64,000 nucleotides of DNA from NCBI GenBank assembly GCA_029244725.1, contig JAQWQJ010000060.1, positions 1 through 64,000 on the forward strand, given 5' to 3'. This DNA comes from Paracoccaceae bacterium. GTDB lineage: Bacteria; Pseudomonadota; Alphaproteobacteria; Rhodobacterales; Rhodobacteraceae. The position numbers were made by a program, and so were the translations under genes. Below, piece by piece: positions 43,125 through 52,804 of this stretch. Position 1 is the first letter of the stretch, and each line of letters opens with the position of its first letter. The notes below the pieces were generated by a model. The model was not told the DNA's origin. It did no database searches and saw only the letters and a program-made list of their open reading frames with translations.

Positions 43125-44270
43125 ATGGAGGTAAAGCGCATCAGACTTTCCAAATCCTGTATTGGAGAAGCTGAGAAACAGGCGGTAATGGCTGTTCTTG
43201 ACGCGGAGTACCTTGGCATGGGCACCGAGGTTCAGAAGTTCGAAGCGGCTCTTGAAGCCTTTTTCGGCCGGCCGGTAATTTGCACCGTCAACGGAACTGC
43301 TGGGTTACAATTGGCCTTACAGGCCTGCGGTGTTGGCTATGGCGACGAAGTCCTTGTACCGTCGCTCACATATCTAGCTTCTTACCAGGCAATTTCTGCG
43401 ACTGGTGCCAGGCCGGTTTCCTGCGATGTCGACAGTCATACACTCTGCCTCGATCCGGTTGACGCTGAAAAGAGAATTACCCCAAAAACAAAGGCAATCA
43501 TGCCGGTATATTACGCCAGTGCGCCGGGTTTGATTACTCAATGCTACGAATTAGCAGCGCGTCACAACTTGCGGATCGTCGAAGATGCAGCCCATGCTCT
43601 GGGCAGCTATGTGGGTGACAAAATGGTCGGTACATTTGGAGATGTATCCTGTTTCAGTTTTGACGGAATTAAAAACATAACCGCTGGAGAAGGAGGCTGT
43701 GTTGTGTCGGACAATCCCGAAACATTGCAACTGATCCGCGACGCAAGAATGTTGGGCATTCATAAAGACACAGAAGCTCGGTACCGCGGGGAACGTTCAT
43801 GGGAATTTGACGTTTCCAATCAAGGTTGGCGATATCACATGAGCAATATTATGGCCGCTATTGGTCTTGCCCAACTTGATAGGTTTGACGAGTTTTCATC
43901 GCGCCGAAAAAGTCTTGGGGCTCGTTACAATGCGCATTTTGCCAAAAGTAACGTAGTTCAGCCTTTGGTTGCTGATTTTAGTGGGGTGGTCCCGCATATC
44001 TACGTCGTTAGAATTGTCGGGCTTTTAGACCGGGATGGGTTACGCGCACGTATGTTGGAAAATGGCATCGAAACCGGTGTGCATTATCTGCCGAACCACA
44101 ACTTAAGTTTCTATTCGGGCGAGGGTACGGAAGAATTGGCTGTGACCGACCGGGAATTCCCTTTGATGCTCACTTTGCCTTTACATCCGGATTTGACTGA
44201 TGTGGATGTTGATAAAGTGGTCTCAGTATTGCTTGCGAACATTGACGCTTTTTGTAGTGCGCAAAACTAA
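43125..44270 (+). CDS. DegT/DnrJ/EryC1-family sugar aminotransferase
   Basis: The start used is ATG 43125 (381 residues), although the GGAGG at 43127-43131 suits an ATC at 43140, which would begin IRLSKSCIGEAEK as family proteins usually do after Met. The enzyme shows NGTAGLQLALQACGVGYGDE, IVEDAAHALGSYV and the PLP Lys in SFDGIKNITAGEGGCVVSD, so it is an aminotransferase, not the RfbH-type dehydrase, which lacks that Lys. It would place an amino group on CDP-4-keto-6-deoxyglucose or a derived keto-sugar. It follows rfbF closely. Confidence 0.9.
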   Translation: MEVKRIRLSKSCIGEAEKQAVMAVLDAEYLGMGTEVQKFEAALEAFFGRPVICTVNGTAGLQLALQACGVGYGDEVLVPSLTYLASYQAISATGARPVSCDVDSHTLCLDPVDAEKRITPKTKAIMPVYYASAPGLITQCYELAARHNLRIVEDAAHALGSYVGDKMVGTFGDVSCFSFDGIKNITAGEGGCVVSDNPETLQLIRDARMLGIHKDTEARYRGERSWEFDVSNQGWRYHMSNIMAAIGLAQLDRFDEFSSRRKSLGARYNAHFAKSNVVQPLVADFSGVVPHIYVVRIVGLLDRDGLRARMLENGIETGVHYLPNHNLSFYSGEGTEELAVTDREFPLMLTLPLHPDLTDVDVDKVVSVLLANIDAFCSAQN

Positions 44271-44271
44271 G

Positions 44272-45327
44272 ATGGAATTAGATGCAAAATGTTGCCCCGC
44301 CTGTGGAAGTCGGAAGAATACATTTACTGACTATAGAGGTATTCTAGATAATTCAACTTTGGAAAAGGAAATTTTCGGTGAACTGCGGATGGTTCGCTGT
44401 TCGGATTGTGGCTTGGGTTTTCCGGACCAGATGATAGATGCGGGTGCTCTCGTTCAGTTTTATGAAAGCGAATATGGCAGCACTCGGCAATTCATGAATT
44501 TGGGTGAGAAAAAGTTTTTCCAACAGGCCATAAATCGCTTTTTTGTGTTGGCGGACGCAGTTGTTGGCAGAGCAATAACTCTGTTCGATCCAAGGGGAAA
44601 TGGGGCGGATGCCAAAAGGTTTCCAAGCCATCTAAAATTGATCTCTGAGTACATAAATTTCCGTTCTGACAATTTTAAAATGCTGGAATATGGCGCCGGC
44701 GACGCTCGGTTTTCAAAACTTGCTAAAGCCAAGTATGGTGATGATCTCGACATAGATATTATTGAGCCATCTAAAGAATGGGAGAAAGAATACGAAGATG
44801 CCAGAATAGTCAAAGTCGGGGTGGATTCAGGTGATTTACCCACAGGATTTTATGATTTTATCCATGCCTCCAACGTATTGCAGCATGTAAGCGACGTAAA
44901 TGCCGACATGCAAGGGCTAGCTAGATCGTTGAAACCGGGGGGAATTATTTTTGTTGAGCTTCCTTGTGCATCCAACAATTACTGGAATATTCGCATGCAC
45001 CCCAACCCGCCTTACCTGAATTTTTTTGCGACGAAATCTCTTTCTCAATTAGCAAGGAAACACGGGCTATCAGAGGTTATTGTTTCGACATTCGGAGAAT
45101 CTGACAGGACAGCAAATTGTGCGTCCATGAAATCAAATGGTGAGTTTAAAAAGTTCTTTTCCCAAACCGATTTCCAAGCTTGGAAAACAAAAGAGCAGCT
45201 TTGCCGGGCGTTTAGTCCATTAATCCAATGGGTCTTATCCGTGGAGATCGTGTTGCAAAATACGCACCATCAGGGCGAACATTTATCAGAGCCCTTTATC
45301 GGAAATCGGATTAGCTTTTGTTCCTAA
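44272..45327 (+). CDS. Class I SAM-dependent methyltransferase with N-terminal zinc ribbon
   Basis: ATG 44272 gives 351 residues, one base after the preceding stop. Four Cys at the start (KCCPACGSRKN and VRCSDCGLGF) form a zinc ribbon as in sugar C- and O-methyltransferases. The SAM fold shows MLEYGAGDARFSKLAKAKYG, VSDVNADMQGLARSLKPGG and IIFVELPCASNNYW. It probably methylates a sugar or lipid-linked glycan. It is one of four methyltransferases in the locus. Confidence 0.85.
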   Translation: MELDAKCCPACGSRKNTFTDYRGILDNSTLEKEIFGELRMVRCSDCGLGFPDQMIDAGALVQFYESEYGSTRQFMNLGEKKFFQQAINRFFVLADAVVGRAITLFDPRGNGADAKRFPSHLKLISEYINFRSDNFKMLEYGAGDARFSKLAKAKYGDDLDIDIIEPSKEWEKEYEDARIVKVGVDSGDLPTGFYDFIHASNVLQHVSDVNADMQGLARSLKPGGIIFVELPCASNNYWNIRMHPNPPYLNFFATKSLSQLARKHGLSEVIVSTFGESDRTANCASMKSNGEFKKFFSQTDFQAWKTKEQLCRAFSPLIQWVLSVEIVLQNTHHQGEHLSEPFIGNRISFCS

Positions 45328-46766
45328 AATATGCACTTGGACAGCAGTCAGCGGTGTTAGTGCGCGCGCTGCAGGAATTGTTCATTCGCATTCTATTCAC
45401 GCCAAACCAATTGGCTTTGTGGAATCTTATTACGGTTATTGCCAACGCGATGGCGCTGTTCCAAGCTAATCTTGTAGGCGCGAGCAACCGGTTGTTGGCG
45501 CAGCGTGTTGGGGCCAAGGCAAGTCAAGAAGAACTTAAAAGTTTACGTGGTAATTCCCTTTACCTAGAATTTGCACAGCAAACACTTCTGTCAATTGTGC
45601 TCCTCATTATTGCACCTTTGATATGGGAAGCGCCCGAGGATTACGGTTTTCTTATCTACCTTTGCGCCGCCGCGCTAATGGTAAGCACTGCTTTGGTCAA
45701 TCTGCTTGTCGGCCTCCATGAGAGTTCGTTTTTCTTTGCGCGCCTTGGTATCTTGTTGCCGCTTAATGCTCTACTACAGGCTGTGTTCGTGTATGTTGGG
45801 GCAACCCTTGCTGGGATTTTGGGCCTCGTCGTTGGTGCAATTCTCGGTGTGGCCGCAGGTGTCATATGCCTTTTGATTTCACTCCACCTTTCCACTTTGT
45901 ATTGGAGATCACAAGTTGATGTTAAGGTGTCTAGGGATATTGCCTATACGGCCTATTCCTTCAGACTAGCTGATATTCCAACTTCGGTATTCTACATGCT
46001 TGACGCGATTGTTGCCTCGATTTGGTTGCCGCCGGTCGAATTAGCAATATACATGACCGCCAAGTTTGCTGCCAATTTCTCGTCTCAAGCCGTGTTTGCT
46101 GCGAACCGCGTCAATCTAATCTCCCTGGGAAACACCATTGGCGCGGAGCATTCAAAAGAAAGCATTTCTTACAATTTGTCGAAACAGTTTTCCTTTATCT
46201 ATTTGCTCTTGTTGCCGGGCTCTATTGCAATAGCCGGGCCCTTTTTTCGATTTGGGATCCCGGAGTTTCTGCCGAACTATACTGATAGCCTTTCCGTGCT
46301 ACCCTTCTTGCTGATTGGTACTTTGTTTTCTGCCCGATCGCTGTTTCTTAGGAACCTGTGGATTCAATCGAAGCACTGGTCAGGAATCGCTCTCTCGGGG
46401 GTCGGTGGTCTAGTGGTTAGTTTCGCCGCGATCATCATCGGCCGGGATTTTTTCACGGTGCTGGATTCCCGTAGTTTGGCAATTCTGGTTCTTGTGGGTC
46501 AACTCCCCTATGCAATTGGTTTGATTATTGCGGTTTCAAAAACGCAATGTGCGACGAAACATATGCTGTTCAGACTTGCGGCATTTTTTGTCAGCATGTG
46601 TGGAGTCACGGCCTGTCTTTGGATGAACGGGTCAATCGAAGGGACACCACTTCATTCGGTTCTCGACATGACCCGTGCCGTTGGCGCTGGCGCGATGACC
46701 TTAATTCCTTTTGTTCTGGCTGGCTATTTGTTGAGGCGCCTCGTATTTATGAGCTTTGCACACTGA
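45318..46766 (+). CDS. Wzx-like polysaccharide flippase
   Basis: The 482-residue membrane protein has about 12 hydrophobic segments, as in the MOP/MATE-type oligosaccharide exporters (ALWNLITVIANAMALFQANL; LLSIVLLIIAPLIWEAP; VVGAILGVAAGVICLLISLH). It would move lipid-linked repeat units to the periplasmic face. TTG 45318 lies inside the previous gene's end, overlapping by 10 bases. Family sequences diverge strongly, so the call rests on topology, length and context next to a Wzy-like gene. Confidence 0.82.
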   Translation: MFLKYALGQQSAVLVRALQELFIRILFTPNQLALWNLITVIANAMALFQANLVGASNRLLAQRVGAKASQEELKSLRGNSLYLEFAQQTLLSIVLLIIAPLIWEAPEDYGFLIYLCAAALMVSTALVNLLVGLHESSFFFARLGILLPLNALLQAVFVYVGATLAGILGLVVGAILGVAAGVICLLISLHLSTLYWRSQVDVKVSRDIAYTAYSFRLADIPTSVFYMLDAIVASIWLPPVELAIYMTAKFAANFSSQAVFAANRVNLISLGNTIGAEHSKESISYNLSKQFSFIYLLLLPGSIAIAGPFFRFGIPEFLPNYTDSLSVLPFLLIGTLFSARSLFLRNLWIQSKHWSGIALSGVGGLVVSFAAIIIGRDFFTVLDSRSLAILVLVGQLPYAIGLIIAVSKTQCATKHMLFRLAAFFVSMCGVTACLWMNGSIEGTPLHSVLDMTRAVGAGAMTLIPFVLAGYLLRRLVFMSFAH

Positions 46767-46767
46767 A

Positions 46768-47886
46768 ATGACAATCTCATCTATGAATGAAAACAAACCG
46801 ATCACAGAAGGCGCCCACGAAGTAGAATTTTCGGAAGAACAAGATTCCTGGTCAATCCTGCTGTCCTGCGTGGACGCTGGCGCTGCAAATTACTTCATAC
46901 CTCTGGTTTTGGAAGGGCCGTCAAAATTTGAAATTTTTGCGTCAGGGATCGCCGCTGATAAGTTACTAGAAAGTTCAATTCAGTTTGAAAATGTTTCCGA
47001 GAAAGAGTGGCCACAACTCAGATCTCTTGCACGAGAAATCATTGAACGCATTAGCCCAGATTTGCTGTTATGCGGCACCTCCTGGGGAATGACTCTAGAT
47101 AAGGCGCTTACCCTTGCTGCCACAGAACGGGGTATCAAAACGGTGTCAATTGTCGATCATTGGACACATTTTCGCGTGCGTTACGGGGATGTAACAGATT
47201 GGCCGGAAAAGGATGATCTAAGGTTTCTGACAGACTATTGCATTGTGATAGATCCTGCGGCTTCTCATCTGGCCAAAAAAGCCGGAATTGAGCCCAGTAG
47301 ATTGCGCGTGGGTGGGAGCCCGCATTTGGAGAAGATGGAACGAGAAAGCCTATCAGCAATTCTCTCAACTGAACCGATTGTTTCGGCAAAAAATGGGATT
47401 CTCTTTATTTCCGAACGGATTCGAGAAGATTCAGGTGCTTTGGAGCATTCGCCTTTTGATGAATATACTGTATTGGAAGATCTGGTAAGAATGGCCGAAC
47501 GCAAATCAATCCCGCTAGATATCAAATTGCACCCTCAGGAAGACGATTCAAAATTCGCCGAGTTCAGATCGCTGAATACTCGCGTTTACAAGCAACTCGA
47601 TTTCGCGAAAATGGTTAACCGGTATCGTTTTGTTGTGGGAATGAACTCCATGTTGTTGATTGAACTTGGAATGTGGCGGAATGATATAATTAGCTATCGC
47701 CCTGATCCAGATCATCAAAGTGACTTTATGGACATATTGCCCTACGTCACCAATGCACGTAACATTCCTGAATTGGAAAGCCTGTTGGATAAGCCGCAAG
47801 GTAAGGGTTTTAGTCGAAGCCTTCGGTTTCAGAATTCTTGTGACAGAGTTAGAAGTATTCTTAAAGAAGTCAGGATGATAAATTGA
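46768..47886 (+). CDS. Putative GT-B-type surface carbohydrate transferase
   Basis: ATG 46768 gives 372 residues of soluble protein. A GT-B-like layout is suggested by ISPDLLLCGTSWGM, TVSIVDHWTHFRVRYG, the linker VIDPAASHLAKKAGIEPSRL with RVGGSPHLEKM, and a C-terminal VVGMNSMLLIELGMWRNDII where a donor site would be. No specific family is recognised; it somewhat resembles CDP-glycerol or polysialic acid type transferases. It sits between the flippase and the SpsF-like gene, overlapping the latter. Confidence 0.6.
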   Translation: MTISSMNENKPITEGAHEVEFSEEQDSWSILLSCVDAGAANYFIPLVLEGPSKFEIFASGIAADKLLESSIQFENVSEKEWPQLRSLAREIIERISPDLLLCGTSWGMTLDKALTLAATERGIKTVSIVDHWTHFRVRYGDVTDWPEKDDLRFLTDYCIVIDPAASHLAKKAGIEPSRLRVGGSPHLEKMERESLSAILSTEPIVSAKNGILFISERIREDSGALEHSPFDEYTVLEDLVRMAERKSIPLDIKLHPQEDDSKFAEFRSLNTRVYKQLDFAKMVNRYRFVVGMNSMLLIELGMWRNDIISYRPDPDHQSDFMDILPYVTNARNIPELESLLDKPQGKGFSRSLRFQNSCDRVRSILKEVRMIN

Positions 47887-48647
47887 AATTTGTAGCAACA
47901 ATTCAGGCTCGAATGGGTTCGAGCCGCCTGCCTGGTAAAGTTCTTATGCAGGCTGGTGGAAAGCCGTTTCTGCAACGGCATGTGGAACGGGTGATGATGT
48001 CGCGACTGGTCGACAAAATCATTATTGCCACAACCGTAGAACCTGCGGATGACGCTATTGCCGAACTCGGACGTTTGCATGGCATCGAAGTTTTTCGTGG
48101 GTCGGAAGACGATGTACTTGGGCGGGTGGCAACTTGCCTTCAACCTTATTCTGGTTGGGGTCATGTCGAGTTGGTCGGAGATTCACCGTTTGTCGACCCT
48201 CAGATAATTGACGAATTCGTTGGGTTCTTTCTGAAGAACAAAGAAACAGTTGACTATGTCTCAAATGGAATCGAAATTTCGTATCCGAATGGCGCGGAAG
48301 TGAATGTGTACTCGGTTGACAGTCTTTTGGAATGTGACAAGCGCGTCGGCAAGCATAATCCCATGCGCGAACATGTGGACGTTCATTTATATCAATCTGG
48401 ACTGTACAAGTGCGAAAATTTGTTGGCCCCCCCTTGGTTTAACCGACCTGATCTGTACCTCGAAGTAGATACACCGAAAGACTATCAGGTGATGAAGGCT
48501 ATTGGTGATCATTTTGAGGCCAAGGATAAGAAAATTTTCACACTTTCAGACATAATAGATTTCCTTTCGGATAATCCGGATATCGCGGCAATCAACCAGA
48601 GAGAGCACAGGAAATACTGGGAAATAAAGGGAATTTCAGGTGCCTAG
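47883..48647 (+). CDS. SpsF-like cytidylyltransferase family protein
   Basis: TTG 47883 overlaps the upstream TGA (TTGA). The 254-residue protein starts FVATIQARMGSSRLPGKVLM as in SpsF and related CMP-sugar transferases, then KPFLQRHVERVMMSRLVDKI, EVFRGSEDDVLGR and LVGDSPFVDPQII. A later YLEVDTPKDYQVM is also typical. SpsF proteins are linked to activation of acidic or amino sugars. It stands with a Gfo/Idh oxidoreductase and a DegT aminotransferase, a combination that suggests a further modified sugar. Confidence 0.85.
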   Translation: MKFVATIQARMGSSRLPGKVLMQAGGKPFLQRHVERVMMSRLVDKIIIATTVEPADDAIAELGRLHGIEVFRGSEDDVLGRVATCLQPYSGWGHVELVGDSPFVDPQIIDEFVGFFLKNKETVDYVSNGIEISYPNGAEVNVYSVDSLLECDKRVGKHNPMREHVDVHLYQSGLYKCENLLAPPWFNRPDLYLEVDTPKDYQVMKAIGDHFEAKDKKIFTLSDIIDFLSDNPDIAAINQREHRKYWEIKGISGA

Positions 48648-49632
48648 TTCCAATAGAGTTGGGATCATTGGTTGCGGAATGATTGCGGGTCAGTTCCAAA
48701 AATTGACGGATACAAAAACCTACTCGCACGCCAAGGCAATTAGTGAAAACGAGTATTTCGGGGAAATCGGATTTTACGATCGAAACCCTGAACGGGCGCA
48801 CAAAATAGCACACTCGTTTAACGGCAGGAGGTTTGGTTCAATTGAAGAATTATTGACGTCTCATAAGCCGTTGCTGGTTTCAATTTGTTCACCGGATAAT
48901 TGTCACTTCGAACAAATATCTATTCTACTGGATCACCCGAATTGTCCTGAAATCATTTTTGTGGAGAAGCCAGTTTGCAAAACAGTTTCTGAGCTGGACC
49001 GCTTGAAGGAGAAATTGGTCAGGAACCCACAAGTCAGCCTATTTGTTAACCATTCCCGACGTTTTGATGAGCGACATGTCGAGACTGCACGGGCCATCAG
49101 GAGTAACGCGTTGGGGCAGTTTACTTCCTGCCGAATGGATTACTATGGTGGCTGGGAGCACAATGGAATTCACCTAGTTGATTTCATATTGATGTGTTTT
49201 GACAATGAACTGGATGTTGTCAACGCAAGCTATGGCTGTTTTTCAAAATATCCGGGAGACGAGACGATTCATCTGTCTGGAAATCTGGGTACTGGAAAAT
49301 TCAATTTTCGCGCCCATGACGAGAAATACTATCAAATAACTGAAACCGATCTGTTTTTTGAAAATGGTCGCGTCCTAATTTCGGATTTCGGCCAGCGTTT
49401 TGACTATTTTGAGAAAATAGTCAATGACGAGGTAGAGAACGTTCTTATGCATATACCCGAAAAAAGTGGCGTTGCGATGCAATGTCAAATGAGCACAGCC
49501 TATGCAGAATTGAGACGGTTTTTGCAGACAGGTGAACTAAAAAGTTTGGAAAATGTGTCTATCGGAACCGTCGAAAAGGTTATGCGGCACGTTTGGAAAG
49601 TGAAGGATACATATGCGCAACTCAACAGTTGA
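48640..49632 (+). CDS. Gfo/Idh/MocA-family sugar oxidoreductase
   Basis: GTG 48640 overlaps the upstream stop by 8 bases; 330 residues. The N-terminal Rossmann fold reads RVGIIGCGMIAGQFQKLTD, with IVxxEKP as EIIFVEKPVCKTV containing the conserved Lys, and NHSRRFDERH plus WEHNGIHLVDFILMCF in the second domain with His and Asp. These enzymes oxidise or reduce a sugar ring position using NAD(P). It would prepare the keto group used by the aminotransferase encoded next. Confidence 0.87.
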   Translation: MPSSNRVGIIGCGMIAGQFQKLTDTKTYSHAKAISENEYFGEIGFYDRNPERAHKIAHSFNGRRFGSIEELLTSHKPLLVSICSPDNCHFEQISILLDHPNCPEIIFVEKPVCKTVSELDRLKEKLVRNPQVSLFVNHSRRFDERHVETARAIRSNALGQFTSCRMDYYGGWEHNGIHLVDFILMCFDNELDVVNASYGCFSKYPGDETIHLSGNLGTGKFNFRAHDEKYYQITETDLFFENGRVLISDFGQRFDYFEKIVNDEVENVLMHIPEKSGVAMQCQMSTAYAELRRFLQTGELKSLENVSIGTVEKVMRHVWKVKDTYAQLNS

Positions 49633-50902
49633 TTTGCTCCGTCCTGAATTGGCGGTAAACGGCGGAACTCCAGTTAGAAATAAGCCGTGGATAGACAATT
49701 ATACACTAGGCAAAGAAGAAATTTCATCGGCCACCAAGGCGATCGCAAGCGGTTACCTTTCAAAGTTCGAGGGCTCGTTTACGCCTGATCCACCGTTTAG
49801 CTTTTTGGGTGGCCCTTACGTGGACAAAATGGAAAGAGCCTGGGAAAAATACTACGGCATAGCGCATGCGGTTTCTGTGAACAGTGCAACTTCTGGCTTG
49901 TATGCAGCCTGGGGCGCACTGGATATAGGATTTGGCGATGAAGTGATTGTTCCGGCAATTACAATGACTGCCTGTGCCGTTGGCCCGATGATTTATGGTG
50001 CCATTCCTGTGTTTGCGGATGTTGACCCAAACACAGGCTGTATTGACCCTGATTCCATAGAAGCCCTTATAAATGATCGGGTGAAAGCTGTTCTTGTTGT
50101 CCATCTCTATGGATTTGTCGCTGATATGGATCGTATCCGTGATATTTGCAAAAAACGGGGTATCGCGATTGTTGAGGATTGTGCGCAATCTCACGGCGCA
50201 AAATACAAAGGTGAGTATGTAGGCACACTGGGTGATATCGGAATATTCAGCTTGAACGTAAACAAAACCATCCAGGTAGGTGAAGCCGGCGTTTGTGTCA
50301 CGAACAATGCGGACCTCGCTTATAGACTGCAATTGATCCGAAACCATGGCGAAGCAGTTGTCGGGCCCGCCGGATACAGCAATATCAGTAATATCCTAGG
50401 ATTCAACTACCGCCTCAGTGAAGTTCATGCGGCCATGGCTATTGACCAACTAGATAAGCTGGATGCGCTTACTGAAACCCGATTGGAAATGGTGAGCTAT
50501 CTGAACACCAATCTTTCCAGCATTGAATGTCTTGATATATTCACACCCTCGTTGGAAGATACCTGCGTTTATTACCAATACAAACTAAATTTTGATGAAG
50601 GGATGGCGAATATCTCGGGCCCTGACTTGATAAGGGCACTGAACGCAGAGGGGTTGCAATTTTTCGGCGGTTATACCCCTCTATATTTCCAGCCAACTTA
50701 CCAGCAACGAAAAATGTTTAAACACGGATATCCGTGGTCTGCCCCGGAAAACGCGGGCTCAAACGTATCCTATGAAAAGGGGATTTGCCCGATCGCGGAA
50801 TCATTAACATCTCGAACGATAACCAGCGAGCATGTGCGTCCACCAAACACGATGCAGGACATGGCCGACATTGTTGATGTGTTTGCAAAAGTGCTTGGTT
50901 GA
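49613..50902 (+). CDS. DegT/DnrJ/EryC1-family sugar aminotransferase (second copy)
   Basis: The 429-residue PLP enzyme shows VNGGTPVRNKPW near the start, VSVNSATSGLYAAWGALDIG, ITMTACAVGPMIYGAIPVFA, IVEDCAQSHGAKY and the PLP Lys in FSLNVNKTIQVGEAGVCVT. It is longer than the copy at 43125 and not closely similar, so it works on another sugar, probably the keto product of the preceding oxidoreductase. Its start overlaps that gene by 20 bases. Confidence 0.9.
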   Translation: MRNSTVDLLRPELAVNGGTPVRNKPWIDNYTLGKEEISSATKAIASGYLSKFEGSFTPDPPFSFLGGPYVDKMERAWEKYYGIAHAVSVNSATSGLYAAWGALDIGFGDEVIVPAITMTACAVGPMIYGAIPVFADVDPNTGCIDPDSIEALINDRVKAVLVVHLYGFVADMDRIRDICKKRGIAIVEDCAQSHGAKYKGEYVGTLGDIGIFSLNVNKTIQVGEAGVCVTNNADLAYRLQLIRNHGEAVVGPAGYSNISNILGFNYRLSEVHAAMAIDQLDKLDALTETRLEMVSYLNTNLSSIECLDIFTPSLEDTCVYYQYKLNFDEGMANISGPDLIRALNAEGLQFFGGYTPLYFQPTYQQRKMFKHGYPWSAPENAGSNVSYEKGICPIAESLTSRTITSEHVRPPNTMQDMADIVDVFAKVLG

Positions 50903-50962
50903 ATCTGGTTTTGAAGGGCTCGGTTCAGTTAATGACTTGCGGTTTTTATAGGTCCAATAATT

Positions 50963-52804
50963 ATGGATAGAAATAATGAAGTCCTTGGCAATGATATACC
51001 CCGGCTATATTTGACCCGGTTGGATTTTCCGCAATCTGATGAGGTGGAAATAAAGGCAGGTGATGTAGCGCTGGGTGCGTGGTGTTTTCCTCAATTCAAA
51101 CTCCATCGGCTAAACGACTATTCAAATGAACTCGTCGGACAGTATGTTCAGGGCGACAGCAACGAGATGGACAGTGCCAACCTTGCCGTGGCCAATGCTT
51201 TCGAACTTTTGATGCCAATGCTGGCGAAATCCTTGAATGACTATCACTCCTCGGACTGGAGCGAACGGTTTTGGAAAATTACAGTTGGGTATTGGTTTCG
51301 GCAATATTTGGATGTCTTGTACGAACGATATCAGGTTATTCTGGCAGCGCAAAAGACCGGCAGTCGTTTTCACTCTTCAGTTACCCCGACAGATGAATAC
51401 TGGGTGGCCAATGATACGGATGGTTTTTCGGTTGGATTATTTTCGGATCGTTTAAACCATCAATTGTTCAGCCAGATTGGTCAAAAACAGGGCTGTTTTG
51501 AAACCTTTGATTTTGTGAATCTTGATAACGCCGACGATTCAGCCCAAGGCCGCAAAAAAAGCTCAAAAACCTTGCGAAAAGTAGTTTTTAACATTTCCAG
51601 TTTTCTAGTTCGGTTCAACAGGATCATTTTGGTAAGATCCTATTTTCAAAAAGGATTGATCTTCAAACTATCCTTGCGTTTCGCATCAGTTCCATTGCTG
51701 GGAACACCTTCGATCGATTGTGCGGGTATTCCGGTTAATCGGGCCAGGCGAAACAAATTGACACTTGATGTTCCGTCCGGTGCTACAAATTTTGAACAAC
51801 TTGCTGGTGATTTGGTTGCGCAAAATATTCCGAAGGTATTTGTTGAGGGGTATTCTGATCTTATGAAGATGTCCCAACGACTATTGCCTAAAAGAGCAAA
51901 GTTATTTGTGACAGCAAATGCGTTTGCCGCTCAGGAAGTATATAAAGTTTGGGCCGGGCTTGGCGTGGAGCAAGGTCATGCAAGCCATGTTATTCTACAG
52001 CACGGAGCGAATTATGGACACTCAAAGGTAATGAGTGAAGAGGAGTTCGAAACAACCAGCACAGATTACTACCTGTCGACGGGTTGGCGGGATTCGGCGC
52101 GGCCAAGCATAAAATCAATCGCGGCGTCTGCTTTTCTGGGTGGGATTGCGGGGTATGAGAAAAATAGCCCAAATTCAATAGATGCCGGTCAAATCCTTTG
52201 GGTTCTGTGTTCCTTACCTCGTTATCAATATACTCAATGGTCTGCGGCGCAGGGACCAGGGTTCATTAATTACCTGGACGATCAGTGTGGTTTTGTGAAT
52301 GCGCTTGCGGAAACTTCACGTTCAAAACTAAAATGCCGACCCTATCATTATGATTATGGTTGGGGCGATCTTTACTATTTCAAAGACAAGTGCGGCGCCT
52401 TTCCGATAGACACGGAACTCAAGCCTTTGAGGCAGGGTATTTCCGCGGCAAAAGTGGTTGTGTTTACGTATGAATCTACTTCCATGATGGAATCGATGGC
52501 GATGAACATACCAACGGTTTGCTATTGGAATCCGGAAAAATGGGCATGGCGGAGCGAAGCCCAAGGTTTACTAAAACAATTGAAAGATGCTGGAATCTAT
52601 CACGAGTCAGGGCCCTCCGCTGCGGTGCATTTGAATGCCTTGATGCAGTCGGGCGAATTGATGAAATGGTGGTGCTCTGAGAAAGTTCAGGCAGCAAGAC
52701 TTGCCTATTGTGCGCAATATGCCGCGACTGATGACAACGCCTATAAAAAATGGGTGTGGTTTTTCAAAGATCTGCTTGGCTGGAAAGATGGTCTTCCGGC
52801 GTGA
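50963..52804 (+). CDS. LIC12162-family putative surface carbohydrate transferase
   Basis: The 613-residue protein matches the LIC12162-type transferases: LGAWCFPQFKLHRLNDY near the N-terminus, FWKITVGYWFRQYLDVLYER, a central ILQHGANYGH and the C-terminal YESTSMMESMAMNIPTVCYW. The last motif resembles a GT-B donor site. These proteins occur in O-antigen or capsule loci, often in spirochaetes and marine bacteria, and are not biochemically defined. No membrane segment is visible. Its stop overlaps the next start (GTGA). Confidence 0.78.
   Translation: MDRNNEVLGNDIPRLYLTRLDFPQSDEVEIKAGDVALGAWCFPQFKLHRLNDYSNELVGQYVQGDSNEMDSANLAVANAFELLMPMLAKSLNDYHSSDWSERFWKITVGYWFRQYLDVLYERYQVILAAQKTGSRFHSSVTPTDEYWVANDTDGFSVGLFSDRLNHQLFSQIGQKQGCFETFDFVNLDNADDSAQGRKKSSKTLRKVVFNISSFLVRFNRIILVRSYFQKGLIFKLSLRFASVPLLGTPSIDCAGIPVNRARRNKLTLDVPSGATNFEQLAGDLVAQNIPKVFVEGYSDLMKMSQRLLPKRAKLFVTANAFAAQEVYKVWAGLGVEQGHASHVILQHGANYGHSKVMSEEEFETTSTDYYLSTGWRDSARPSIKSIAASAFLGGIAGYEKNSPNSIDAGQILWVLCSLPRYQYTQWSAAQGPGFINYLDDQCGFVNALAETSRSKLKCRPYHYDYGWGDLYYFKDKCGAFPIDTELKPLRQGISAAKVVVFTYESTSMMESMAMNIPTVCYWNPEKWAWRSEAQGLLKQLKDAGIYHESGPSAAVHLNALMQSGELMKWWCSEKVQAARLAYCAQYAATDDNAYKKWVWFFKDLLGWKDGLPA

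Noticed and set aside
43125-44270. RfbH-type CDP-4-keto-6-deoxyglucose 3-dehydrase
   Set aside because: It would fit after rfbF-rfbG, but the PLP Lys is present and the Cys residues for an iron-sulfur cluster are not seen.
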